A stretch of DNA of 10,849 bases. It comes from JAFMKE01 sp964655225. Lineage in GTDB: Bacteria > Bacteroidota > Bacteroidia > Chitinophagales > UBA8649. The position numbers and the translations under genes are program-made. The DNA lies in the NCBI GenBank assembly GCA_964655225.1, contig CAZZMB010000050.1, forward strand, positions 1 through 10,849, given 5' to 3'. Positions 1-7,594 of the stretch are shown here, one piece after another; position 1 is the first letter of the stretch, and each line of letters opens with the position of its first letter. Below the pieces are notes generated by a model. The model ran no database searches. It worked only from the letters and a program-made list of their open reading frames with translations, and was not told where the DNA came from.

Positions 1-887
1 TCTAATGGCAAATTCTCTTGTTTGGGAAATGGCTTGAAGTATATGCTTATCTTTTTAGTATCCCCAGAATTTAAGGCAATACTTAAATCCGCAAAATGTA
101 AATGATTGACTATACTATCTTGATTGGGTATGCTGCCTAAAAATCTTTCAAAACTTAAATTCCTAAAGCCGCTAAAATATTCATTTAAAAGGTCCAGATT
201 TAAATTTTCACTACTCTTTTGATTAACCCCATTTAGCAGTGTATAGTCATTCCCTGATTTTATAATATCAAAGGATTGCAGACTATCTTCGTGAAAGTAC
301 TCTAATGAAACCTGTTTTATCTCATCTGCCAATAGGTGAGTGAATTGTTTACCGATCCAATGACTCCTCATTGCTGTAAAGCGATATGTTATGTAGCCTT
401 TAAATCCTGGTAATTTAACTAGATAGGGACGATTAGCAGCCTTTCCGTCAAGCTCCATGATCATGTATGTTCCGTCTTGCTCATGATTTGGGCCACCTAC
501 CACAAATACTTTATAGGGCTCCTCTTCCCCATCTCTGAACAAACTTACTTTTGTTGAATTAGCAACCATTTGTCTTAAAACATTGTCTATCGCGACGGAG
601 GGAACAGCATAGGCAACTTCCATGTGCTCTATGGCGTACAACAAATCATTTAAGGTAATTTTACTTACTTGAAATCGATCTTCCAGCAACCACTCCTGAC
701 CTTCTTTACTCAAGGAACTAAGATTGCCTTGTCTATCCTTTAACTCAATGGCGCTTAAGGCTTCAATATCTGGTGTATTGAATGCCTTTCCCTCTGCCTC
801 ACTAGGCTTGCCATTTCGAAGAAACAACCAGGCGCACATAGCTATTAGTAGGATTAAAATAGTTAAATAGGAAACTGTCTTTTTCAT
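1..887 (-). CDS. DUF4340 domain protein, membrane-anchored, partial (C-terminus beyond window)
   Basis: The open frame runs from an ATG at 887 down to the left edge with no stop, giving 295 codons of the N-terminal part. It begins MKKTVSYLTILILLIAMCAW, a signal-anchor with a hydrophobic stretch at about residues 5-23. The rest looks soluble and extracytoplasmic, with DUF4340-like features: an early 'IEALSAIELKDRQG' strand, a 'WLLEDRFQVS' segment, then 'VFVVGGPNHEQDGTYMIMELDG'. The Met-Cys junction is not a good lipobox. The ATG overlaps the gldG stop as ATGA, so translation is probably coupled. DUF4340 genes commonly follow GldG-like genes in ABC-2 operons, so I infer an extracytoplasmic accessory of the same transporter. 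The biochemical role is unknown. The domain call is by pattern recognition; membership of the operon is near certain. Confidence 0.75.
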   Translation of the reverse strand, partial: MKKTVSYLTILILLIAMCAWLFLRNGKPSEAEGKAFNTPDIEALSAIELKDRQGNLSSLSKEGQEWLLEDRFQVSKITLNDLLYAIEHMEVAYAVPSVAIDNVLRQMVANSTKVSLFRDGEEEPYKVFVVGGPNHEQDGTYMIMELDGKAANRPYLVKLPGFKGYITYRFTAMRSHWIGKQFTHLLADEIKQVSLEYFHEDSLQSFDIIKSGNDYTLLNGVNQKSSENLNLDLLNEYFSGFRNLSFERFLGSIPNQDSIVNHLHFADLSIALNSGDTKKISIYFKPFPKQENLPL

Positions 888-2590
888 GTGGAGCCATATT
901 TTCTTCTCCGAATAAATGTAAATATTAATCCAAAAAGAGTTAAGATTAGAATGGGAGAAATCAGGGTATTTAATTGAACAAAATTTCTATTTTCTTTGAC
1001 CTTTGTTGCATTCAATTGACGAAGTTTGACCACCTTATTTCTTGTTTCAATCAAGTTGTTCGCATCAATCAAATATTCAATACTATTGATAAAAAATGGC
1101 TTGTTGTCAAACACCATGGCATCATTATTATTTCCATAGACCGCATACCCTACCGGCAGTGGTTTTCCTTTACGCAGTTCGTTGGCGATTAAATCCCCAT
1201 CTGAAACAACAATCATCTTTGCGCTAGAATCACTACTTTCTCTATATTTGAGCCCTTCAACAGTATCAATCATTGCCGCATATGCTCCGGTAAATGCACG
1301 GTTTCTAAAAATGGAAGGAAACTCCCCTGAGAGAGCCACCGCAGTTGGAAGCTCTTTTTGCGTAAATAAGCTTGGATCCATAGGGTCTTTTACAATACCA
1401 ATAAAAACTCTTGCTGGTGCAAATAGCGCTTTACTATAATTTGATGAGCTGAGCAAAATCTCTTTTTTAATATTGGCACTTTTTATGGTATCTAAAGAGC
1501 TAGAAAACTGCCCGGCAATTGGAGCCAGATTTCTAGTTATTGGGTGTTTGTTGTTCCCTATCATCAAATTAAAATAAGGCCAATTAAACCACTGCATTTG
1601 CGCTTGATTATTAAGCATTCCTGTTTGAACTTCAAGTCTGGTATTTTGAAGGTCTAGTATTAAATCATCATTAATTCGAACCCCATATTGAAAAAGCATA
1701 TCGTCAATGTTGAGGTCTCTTACTTCTGCCATGTAAAAATCTTTGCCCTGTAAACTATCCATGTCGACATTAATTTGATCCATCAACCAAAGAATTTTTC
1801 CTCCTCGCATTAGATATTGATCGATTTTATATTTTTCTTTTTCAGAAAAAGGCTTGGTTGGCTTGGCTACCACAAGCACATCGACCATACTATCAATCGC
1901 ATAGCCTACCGATAAATCTATCGTTGAAACAGCAAATTGTTCCGATTGAAGGTCTTCAATAACCTCAGCTAACTGCTCTTGACCTAACTCTCCGTGTCCA
2001 ATACTAAAGGCGACAACCGGAGGGTGTGTTTGTTGTAATTTTTGAATAGCATTGGCTAATTTATATTCAACCAAGACCATCGAATTATTTAAGATCTGAT
2101 ACTGATCGTACCCTACCTTATTTTCTAAGAGGTTCGTACTAATCATTCTCCCCTTATACATGACTATTGCACCGGGAAATAAAACGCGCTGCGTTTGCTC
2201 GCCTGATTCTACAACCGTCAGACTGATAGGGCTCAAGCCTTTACTCATTAATACCTTCCCTTCCTCTTCTTGAACTTCTTGCTCATATTCATTGAGATCG
2301 ACAAACTCAAATTCAAGCTGATTGCCCGCATAAGCCTTAAACTCATTAAGGGTAGATTCTATGCTTTTCTCCAACTCTCTCATTCCAGCGGGAAGATTTC
2401 CTGTCAGGTATACCCTAACAGTGACTACATCATCTAAATTTTTCAAAAATTCTTTGGTTGGATCAGAAATTGAATAGCGTTTTTCTTCGGTTAAATCCAA
2501 GCGAGTAAAAAAGAAGGCGCCTATCACATTAAGTGCCACCAAAATGAAAATAATGATTATTGAGTTGATATTTTCTTTGAAAAACTTCAC
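884..2590 (-). CDS. gldG: Gliding-motility-type ABC transporter auxiliary protein GldG
   Basis: The product is 568 aa, close to the usual GldG length. It has an N-terminal membrane segment (about residues 9-30) followed by the family-typical 'FFTRLDLTEEKRYSIS' motif. A long extracytoplasmic region follows, containing the ABC-type uncharacterised transport domain ('VAFSIGHGELG', 'DVLVVAKPTKPFSEKEKYKIDQYLMRGGKILWLMD'). A C-terminal membrane helix (about 545-561) is followed by the positive RRRK tail. In Flavobacterium johnsoniae GldG works with GldA and GldF as an ABC transporter linked to gliding. The start must be the GTG at 2590: the codon just upstream is an in-frame TAA, and the next internal Met would lose the membrane anchor. 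It lies 3 bp after gldF and overlaps the DUF4340 gene by 4 bp. Whether this organism glides cannot be judged from the window. Confidence 0.93.
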   Translation of the reverse strand: MKFFKENINSIIIIFILVALNVIGAFFFTRLDLTEEKRYSISDPTKEFLKNLDDVVTVRVYLTGNLPAGMRELEKSIESTLNEFKAYAGNQLEFEFVDLNEYEQEVQEEEGKVLMSKGLSPISLTVVESGEQTQRVLFPGAIVMYKGRMISTNLLENKVGYDQYQILNNSMVLVEYKLANAIQKLQQTHPPVVAFSIGHGELGQEQLAEVIEDLQSEQFAVSTIDLSVGYAIDSMVDVLVVAKPTKPFSEKEKYKIDQYLMRGGKILWLMDQINVDMDSLQGKDFYMAEVRDLNIDDMLFQYGVRINDDLILDLQNTRLEVQTGMLNNQAQMQWFNWPYFNLMIGNNKHPITRNLAPIAGQFSSSLDTIKSANIKKEILLSSSNYSKALFAPARVFIGIVKDPMDPSLFTQKELPTAVALSGEFPSIFRNRAFTGAYAAMIDTVEGLKYRESSDSSAKMIVVSDGDLIANELRKGKPLPVGYAVYGNNNDAMVFDNKPFFINSIEYLIDANNLIETRNKVVKLRQLNATKVKENRNFVQLNTLISPILILTLFGLIFTFIRRRKYGST

Positions 2591-2593
2591 TTA

Positions 2594-3322
2594 CTACTTT
2601 CGTTTGGTTAGTACAATTTTAGTCAACAATAAAAAAATGATGATTAAGCTTAAAAAATAGAGTAGGTCTCTGGTATCAATCACCCCTTTACTCATGGCAA
2701 GGTAATGTGCGTTAATCCCTAAATGCTCTATAAAATAATCCAATCTACCAACAAAAACAGGCATTTTTGCTAGAAAGTCAAGGCCCATATAAAAGGTGAA
2801 ACAGAACAAAACACCTATTAAAAAGGCAATGATTTGATTATGGGTTATTGCTGAGCTAAACGTACCCAATGCAACAAAAGATGCGCCTAACAAGATTAGT
2901 CCAAAGTAGGAGCCAATAATACCTCCAGTGTCCACATTTCCAACGGGTGCAGCTAATTTATATATACTAAAATAATAGACGATTGTAGGTAATATAGAAA
3001 ACACCACCAGCATTAATGCAGCTAAAAACTTACCTCCAATAATATCCATAATTTTGAGTGGTCGGGTAAGCAATAATTCAAGGGTACCCGTATTAAATTC
3101 TTCGGCAAACATTCGCATAGTTATCGCGGGAATTAAGAACAAGAAGAATAAAGGCGCATTACTAAAAAAAGTATCCAAGCTTGCAAAACCAGCATCCAAA
3201 ACAGAAGTAGAAGGGAATACAAAAGTAAATAGAGCACTTAGTACTAGAAAAATGCCAATAGCAATATAGCCCACAAGGGAGCTAAAAAACTGATTCATTT
3301 CCTTTTTAAAAATCGTCCACAT
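2594..3322 (-). CDS. gldF: Gliding-motility-type ABC transporter permease GldF
   Basis: The product is 242 aa, matching the GldF family length. It is a polytopic ABC-2 type permease with about six hydrophobic segments: near residues 20-38, 54-68, 97-122, 134-158, 161-182 and 220-238. Between the second and third lies the family hallmark 'MRMFAEEFNTGTLELLLTRPLK', the cytoplasmic coupling segment that should contact the ATPase. It begins MWTIFKKEMNQFF, a typical start. The ATG at 3322 directly abuts the gldA stop codon with no intergenic base and in the same frame. The end (TAG) is followed by TAA and then the gldG GTG. The order ATPase, permease, GldG supports one exporter. The substrate is unknown. 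Confidence 0.94.
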   Translation of the reverse strand: MWTIFKKEMNQFFSSLVGYIAIGIFLVLSALFTFVFPSTSVLDAGFASLDTFFSNAPLFFLFLIPAITMRMFAEEFNTGTLELLLTRPLKIMDIIGGKFLAALMLVVFSILPTIVYYFSIYKLAAPVGNVDTGGIIGSYFGLILLGASFVALGTFSSAITHNQIIAFLIGVLFCFTFYMGLDFLAKMPVFVGRLDYFIEHLGINAHYLAMSKGVIDTRDLLYFLSLIIIFLLLTKIVLTKRK

Positions 3323-4219
3323 CTATTTTGTCAAATCTTTGAAGACGTCTTCCAATGAAGATTCTTCTTGTGATAAATGTTCTAAAACCCATTCTTTACT
3401 CGCGCAATACCTGAATATTTCTTCCGTTAAAACTTCATTGTTATTGGATTGTGCAAGGACAAAACCGTTCGCTATATCCTTAAATTTAACATGGTCAAGC
3501 TGCAGTTTACTCGCTGACTTTCCTTTAATCTTTAAACGAACCAGCTGTGTCTTTTTATTTCCAGATTTCAGCTGATGCACCTGGTTATCCGCAGCAATTT
3601 TACCTTTATTTAAGATAATAACGCGTTCACACATCGCCTCTACCTCTTGCATAATATGCGTGGAGAGTATGACTGTTTTTTCCTTACCAAAATTAAGGAT
3701 TAAGGAACGAATATCTTCCAATTGATTGGGATCTAAACCTGAAGTAGGTTCATCCAATATTAGAACCTCTGGGTCATGTATCATGGCTTGCGCCAGACCA
3801 ACACGCTGCTTATACCCTTTGGATAACTGCCGAATTTTTTTGTGTTGTTCACGATCCAAGCCTGTCATTTCAATCATCTCTGCTACCCTATTCTTAATAG
3901 ATCCAATACCGTGAACATTGGCTACGAAAGCTAAATACTCCTTGACATACATGTCATAGTAAAGTGGATTATTCTCTGGAAGGTAGCCTATTTTTTGTTT
4001 GGCAATCATGGCTTGTTCAAGAACAGGAATTCCACAAACTTCAATAATACCAGCGTTTGGTTCAATAAAACCAGCAATCATTTTCATTGTGGTTGATTTG
4101 CCTGCTCCATTAGGACCTAAAAATCCTATAACTTGGCCATCAGGTATGTCAAAAGAGATATTGTCCACCGCCCGCTGACTTCCATATAGTTTAGATAAAT
4201 TTTGAACCTTTACCGACAT
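3323..4219 (-). CDS. gldA: Gliding-motility-type ABC transporter ATPase GldA
   Basis: The ABC ATPase is 298 aa when started at the ATG at 4219 (MSVKVQNLSKLYG), the normal family length. Motifs seen: Walker A GPNGAGKST (residues 35-43), the family-typical 'YLPENNPLY' in the Q-loop region (about 79-87), signature LSKGYKQR (132-139), Walker B LILDEP (153-158, catalytic E157), D-loop SGLDP and switch His in STH (H188). A C-terminal domain of about 90 residues follows, ending 'EESSLEDVFKDLTK' as in drug/Nod-type exporters. The frame stays open to an ATG at 4294, but the extra 25 residues do not look like family sequence and would cover a palindrome and a candidate promoter, so I prefer 4219. It powers the GldF permease at the cytoplasmic face. 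It is the first gene of the operon. Confidence 0.93.
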   Translation of the reverse strand: MSVKVQNLSKLYGSQRAVDNISFDIPDGQVIGFLGPNGAGKSTTMKMIAGFIEPNAGIIEVCGIPVLEQAMIAKQKIGYLPENNPLYYDMYVKEYLAFVANVHGIGSIKNRVAEMIEMTGLDREQHKKIRQLSKGYKQRVGLAQAMIHDPEVLILDEPTSGLDPNQLEDIRSLILNFGKEKTVILSTHIMQEVEAMCERVIILNKGKIAADNQVHQLKSGNKKTQLVRLKIKGKSASKLQLDHVKFKDIANGFVLAQSNNNEVLTEEIFRYCASKEWVLEHLSQEESSLEDVFKDLTK

Positions 4220-4225
4220 GCTTTG

Positions 4226-4233
4226 CAAAGTTA
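4226..4233 (-). promoter_or_regulatory. Candidate Bacteroidota -7 element for the gldAFG operon
   Basis: On the minus strand this reads TAACTTTG, an exact TAnnTTTG match. It ends 6 bp before the gldA ATG (4219), so the transcript would be almost or entirely leaderless. No TTG/TTTG is seen at the expected 17-23 bp spacing upstream, so this is tentative. It overlaps the 10-bp palindrome CTTTGCAAAG at 4221-4230. Confidence 0.35.
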
Positions 4234-4263
4234 TATAATTCATGCTATTAAAGGAATACTTAA

Positions 4264-4278
4264 CAATTTTTAAAATTG
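4264..4278. repeat. 15-bp palindrome in the gldA / radical SAM divergent region
   Basis: CAATTTTTAAAATTG has two perfect 7-bp arms around one central T. It lies about midway between the divergent gldA (4219) and radical SAM (4329) starts, where a shared operator could sit. It is AT-rich and could arise by chance. No regulator is encoded nearby. Confidence 0.4.
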
Positions 4279-4328
4279 AGTTTCTTCTATGCACAACTAC
4301 CCTCTATTAGCAGAAAACTATTTACTTT

Positions 4329-5357
4329 GTGCTTGTGATTAAATGGAGAGACAGTTTAAACTTTATCAGAAAACTAAGTTTTAGGAAAATTTGGAATGCT
4401 TTAAAGGTGATTTCATCCTTTTTCCTGTCCTCCCAAATGAATAAAGTTATTCAATGGGGTCTGCCATTCAATATTTCCATCGAACCAACTACATCATGCA
4501 ATTTAGGTTGTCCTGAGTGTCCAAGCGGATTAAAATCTTTTACACGTGATACGGGGACCTTGTCCGTTGATTTTTACAACAAATTCCTCCGGGAAGTGCA
4601 GAAAGATTTAATTTACCTATATTTCTATTTTCAAGGTGAACCATATCTCCATCCAGATTTCTTAAGTCTAGTTAAAGCGGCAAGTGATAAGAATATTTAT
4701 ACAGTCACTTCAACAAATGCTCATTTTTTAAGCCCAAGAAAAGCCACTGAAACAGTGCAAAGCGGCTTGGATAGGATTTTAATTTCAATAGATGGCGCAA
4801 GCCAAGAAACCTACGAAAGCTATCGGAAAGGAGGTAAACTAGCTAAAGTCATAGAAGGAACTAAAAATTTAGTAAAAGCTAAAAGCCAGTTGAATAGCAG
4901 CACGCCTCACATAATCATTCAGTTTTTGGTGGTTAAACCCAACGAACATGAGATCCCAGAAATTTTACAATTAGGTAAGGATCTAGGAGTTGACGAAGTG
5001 AAATTGAAAACTGCTCAAGTTTATGACTTCAAAAATGGGAACGAGTTGATCCCAAGTATTGAACAATATTCGAGGTATCGAAAAAACGAAGATGGCAGCT
5101 ATCGCATAAAGAACAAGTTGGAGAATAAGTGCTGGAAGTTATGGCACAGTTGCGTGGTGACATGGGATGGAAACATTGTGCCCTGTTGTTTTGATAAAGA
5201 TGCAAAATACGAGATGGGTAGTCTACAAACGCACACCTTCCGAAGTATATGGGAGAATAAGAATTATAAAGCCTTTCGCGGGCAGTTGGTAAAAAACAGA
5301 AAGAGTATTGATATTTGTACGAATTGCACAGAAGGATTGAAAGTTTGGGCAGAGTAA
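4329..5357 (+). CDS. Radical SAM/SPASM domain enzyme, substrate unknown
   Basis: The product is 342 aa. The radical SAM cluster motif CX3CX2C is at C57, C61 and C64 in 'IEPTTSCNLGCPECPSG'. It is followed by 'YFQGEPYLHPDF', the GGEP-like SAM-binding loop. A C-terminal SPASM-type region carries C268, C275, C286, C287, C330 and C333, probably binding an auxiliary Fe-S cluster ('WDGNIVPCCF', 'CTNC'). SPASM enzymes often modify peptides or proteins by radical chemistry; the substrate here cannot be named, and no small precursor-peptide gene is visible beside it. The start is uncertain: in-frame GTG at 4329 or 4335, with a stop upstream at 4308-4310. The first Met (residue 37) would lose a basic segment that appears conserved in related Bacteroidota proteins. 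It is divergent from gldA and converges on the SUI1 gene. Confidence 0.88.
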   Translation: MLVIKWRDSLNFIRKLSFRKIWNALKVISSFFLSSQMNKVIQWGLPFNISIEPTTSCNLGCPECPSGLKSFTRDTGTLSVDFYNKFLREVQKDLIYLYFYFQGEPYLHPDFLSLVKAASDKNIYTVTSTNAHFLSPRKATETVQSGLDRILISIDGASQETYESYRKGGKLAKVIEGTKNLVKAKSQLNSSTPHIIIQFLVVKPNEHEIPEILQLGKDLGVDEVKLKTAQVYDFKNGNELIPSIEQYSRYRKNEDGSYRIKNKLENKCWKLWHSCVVTWDGNIVPCCFDKDAKYEMGSLQTHTFRSIWENKNYKAFRGQLVKNRKSIDICTNCTEGLKVWAE

Positions 5358-5377
5358 AGAAATTGCTCCCTAATAAT

Positions 5378-5399
5378 AAGTAATTTGAGTTACTTTTTT
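5378..5399 (+). terminator. Intrinsic terminator, probably bidirectional, between converging genes
   Basis: AAGTAA (5378-5383) pairs with TTACTT (5390-5395) around a 6-nt loop, followed by Ts through 5399. On the minus strand the same hairpin is followed by ATTATT, so it may also serve the SUI1 operon, whose stop codon (5398-5400) it overlaps. The stem is short (6 bp, AT-rich), so strength is uncertain. Confidence 0.55.
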
Positions 5400-5745
5400 A
5401 CCCACCTTTTCGCTTTACACGATAGCCTTCTTTTTGAAGAAAACCGACTACTTTATCTCTGCAATCACCTTGGATTATAATTTCTCCATCTTTGACTGCC
5501 CCACCCGATCCACATAATTTCTTTAATTCCTTGCCTAACTGCTTGATATCGTCTTCATGCCCCTGAAAGCCCTCTATTAAAGTGACTTTTTTACCGCCTC
5601 GCTGCTTCTTGTCCAAGCTGACATAAAGTTTTTGTTCATCCGGTTCAAGGGCAGGTATTTCTTCAATTTCTTCAGCTGGAACATTATCTGGGTCTGTTGA
5701 ATAAGCCATTCCCTTCAAATCTTCTAATCTCATTTTCTTTGCCAT
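5398..5745 (-). CDS. SUI1/YciH-like translation initiation factor homologue
   Basis: The product is 115 aa. An acidic, flexible N-terminal segment (about residues 1-45) is followed by a SUI1/eIF1-like domain with the typical 'KKQRGGKKVTLIEGF' strand, 'DIKQLGKELKKLCGSGGAVKDGEIIIQGD' and the closing 'VVGFLQKEGYRVKRKGG'. Bacterial YciH proteins resemble eIF1 and are thought to affect initiation fidelity on the 30S subunit; their physiological role is poorly defined. The ATG at 5745 gives the expected N-terminus MAKKMRLEDLKG. It is the last gene of the nadC operon, 10 bp after the lipid kinase gene. No functional tie to its neighbours is apparent. Confidence 0.92.
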   Translation of the reverse strand: MAKKMRLEDLKGMAYSTDPDNVPAEEIEEIPALEPDEQKLYVSLDKKQRGGKKVTLIEGFQGHEDDIKQLGKELKKLCGSGGAVKDGEIIIQGDCRDKVVGFLQKEGYRVKRKGG

Positions 5746-5755
5746 GGTGATACAA

Positions 5756-6655
5756 TTAATAATTCTCTAAAGTGCTCGGTACAATCAAATTTAAAGATAA
5801 AGCATTCACTTGCATTTCAAAAGCTGAACTTGTAATAAATGAATCGCCATCAAGCTGAGCCTGTGCCTTTTTTGGCAAGTGGATTTTCAGTTTTTTAGCC
5901 GCAATAATCTCTGCTTCCTGAGCTAAGTGGATTTTCCCTGTAAGCTCTAAAATAGCAATCCAAGGCAACTTCCACATGGCAAATGTTTTTATTAAAACAA
6001 TGTGCATTAATCCATCTACTAACGATACTTGCTCCACTTTTGCAATTTTATAGCCCAAGAATCGAGCATTATATACCGTAAACATATAAACCTCCTCCTC
6101 TCTAAGATGACCATCTATCTCAAATTCGACTTTTTGAGGTTTATACTTGAAAAATATACTCAATATAGCTGCCCAAACATAGGCTAAGAATCCTCTTGAA
6201 CTAAGGTGCCTATAAGTTCTGGCGGCAAACGCCTCCAAGCCTATTCCTGCAAAACATATAACCTCTCCGTTATTGGAACTTAGAGTATCAATTTGAATCT
6301 GCTTTCCTGAGTTGATTACTCCAATAGCCTTTTTAATATTTTTTACGGGAAGCTTTAAATGATGGGCCAGGGCATTACCCGAGCCTAGCGGTATAATTGC
6401 GAGTACAATTTCACGATTAACAATGGCCTTGGCAATTTCATTAATAGAACCATCTCCACCAACGGCAACAATGATATCGACATTCTTATTCGCTGCATCG
6501 TTGGCTAGCTGAGTAGCATGACCAACACGCTCAGTGTATACAATTGAATATTGAAATTTATCCTTATCCAGATAAGCGTCAATTAGCTCTGGCAAGTTTT
6601 TCTTTTTAATCCCTCCGGCAATAGGATTGACAATAAATCGAATGTTTTTTTTCAC
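5756..6655 (-). CDS. Diacylglycerol/sphingosine kinase-family lipid kinase
   Basis: The product is 299 aa, the usual length of YegS/DgkB-like soluble lipid kinases. It has N-terminal 'VNPIAGG' (residues 9-15), the nucleotide-binding GGDGS (66-70) with N72 and E73, and 'PLGSGNALAHHL' (89-100). The C-terminal beta domain carries 'AQAQLDGDSF', whose acidic residues match the family's metal/ATP site. It should phosphorylate a lipid such as diacylglycerol, or possibly a sphingoid base, since many Bacteroidota make sphingolipids; the substrate cannot be read from sequence. The start is the GTG at 6655: no Met lies near the N-terminus, and only three codons separate it from the in-frame nadC stop. 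It is nine bp downstream of nadC and ten bp upstream of the SUI1 gene. Confidence 0.9.
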   Translation of the reverse strand: MKKNIRFIVNPIAGGIKKKNLPELIDAYLDKDKFQYSIVYTERVGHATQLANDAANKNVDIIVAVGGDGSINEIAKAIVNREIVLAIIPLGSGNALAHHLKLPVKNIKKAIGVINSGKQIQIDTLSSNNGEVICFAGIGLEAFAARTYRHLSSRGFLAYVWAAILSIFFKYKPQKVEFEIDGHLREEEVYMFTVYNARFLGYKIAKVEQVSLVDGLMHIVLIKTFAMWKLPWIAILELTGKIHLAQEAEIIAAKKLKIHLPKKAQAQLDGDSFITSSAFEMQVNALSLNLIVPSTLENY

Positions 6656-6664
6656 CTTGGTACT

Positions 6665-7525
6665 TTATAGCATTGCTTTTAAGCTAATATCTAAGCTTGT
6701 ATATGAATGTGTTAAAGCCCCAACAGATATGAAGTCGGGTTGCGCCTCAGCGTAGGCGCGGATTGTATCTAAATTAATGCCTCCTGAAATCTCCGTCTCC
6801 ACTCTTTTTGCGATGAAATCGATTGCATCAAATGCCTGATTCACTGTAAAATTATCTAACATAATTCGTTGAACTCCTCCGTGATTAATTACTCGTTGAA
6901 CATCATCGAAGCTTCTGGTCTCAATCTCAATTGGTACAGTAAAATTATGTGCTTCTAGGTAATTATTAGCTGCATCAATTGCTTTTTCTATGCCTCCGGC
7001 AAAATCTACGTGATTATCTTTTATCATAATCATATCATATAAGCCAAAGCGGTGATTCTCTGCTCCACCAATTTTAACTGCCCATTTTTCAAAGTATCTT
7101 AAATTAGGCGTTGTCTTTCGTGTATCCAAAATTTTCACTCCTGTACCATCAACTGCATTGACATACTCCCTACTCAAGGTGGCTATGCCACTCATTCGTT
7201 GCATAAAATTTAGCGCTAGTCTTTCACCTGTAAGCATACTCTTCGAACTCCCTTCCAGGTAAAAAACCTCATCCCCATCATTTACCTTATCCCCGTCTTG
7301 AAATCCATTTTCTTGGAAATTTAAACTGGGATCTATCTTTTGAAAAATTTGCTTGGCAAGCGCAATACCTGCTATCACACCATTTTGTTTGATGAGTGCT
7401 CGTGCCTTTTGAGTAATTCCAGATTTAACGGTAGCCCGAGAGGTATGATCACCATAAGGAATCACCATCTTTGGATCTTGAAGATCCTCTTGTAAAGCTA
7501 AATCTATAAATTCATCTACTGTCAT
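6665..7525 (-). CDS. nadC: Nicotinate-nucleotide pyrophosphorylase (carboxylating), quinolinate phosphoribosyltransferase
   Basis: The product is 286 aa, full length for NadC. It converts quinolinate plus PRPP to nicotinate mononucleotide, CO2 and PPi in de novo NAD synthesis in the cytoplasm. Motifs: 'GDHTSRATV' (25-33), 'ERLALNFMQRMSGIAT' (101-116), 'DTRKTTPNLR' (134-143, substrate-binding basic residues), 'GGAENHRFGLYDMIMIKDNHV' (153-173), 'IEIETRSFDDV', 'IMLDNFT' and C-terminal 'EISGGINLDTI...ISVGALTHS'. It begins with ATG at 7525, only 3 nt beyond a terminator-like hairpin. It heads the nadC, lipid kinase, SUI1 cluster. nadA and nadB are not in the window. Confidence 0.97.
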   Translation of the reverse strand: MTVDEFIDLALQEDLQDPKMVIPYGDHTSRATVKSGITQKARALIKQNGVIAGIALAKQIFQKIDPSLNFQENGFQDGDKVNDGDEVFYLEGSSKSMLTGERLALNFMQRMSGIATLSREYVNAVDGTGVKILDTRKTTPNLRYFEKWAVKIGGAENHRFGLYDMIMIKDNHVDFAGGIEKAIDAANNYLEAHNFTVPIEIETRSFDDVQRVINHGGVQRIMLDNFTVNQAFDAIDFIAKRVETEISGGINLDTIRAYAEAQPDFISVGALTHSYTSLDISLKAML

Positions 7526-7528
7526 AAT

Positions 7529-7564
7529 AAAAAAATCCCGATTATCATGAATTTGAAATCGGGA
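7529..7564 (-). terminator. Intrinsic terminator-like hairpin ending just before the nadC start
   Basis: Arms TCCCGATT (7536-7543) and AATCGGGA (7557-7564) form a perfect 8-bp stem with a 13-nt loop. In the minus-strand transcript seven Us follow (7535 down to 7529), then AUU and the nadC AUG. It fits a rho-independent terminator for the DUF4783 gene. Its position means it would also block read-through into nadC, so an attenuator is possible. Confidence 0.75.
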
Positions 7565-7594
7565 CTAAATTTACAAAACCTGAGGCTTAAAGCC

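Noticed and set aside
974..1439. Plus-strand ORFs inside gldG
   Set aside because: They are antisense shadows of a full-length conserved gene.
4220..4294. 25-residue N-terminal extension of GldA from the ATG at 4294
   Set aside because: It makes the protein longer than the family norm, is not GldA-like, and overlaps a palindrome and a candidate promoter.
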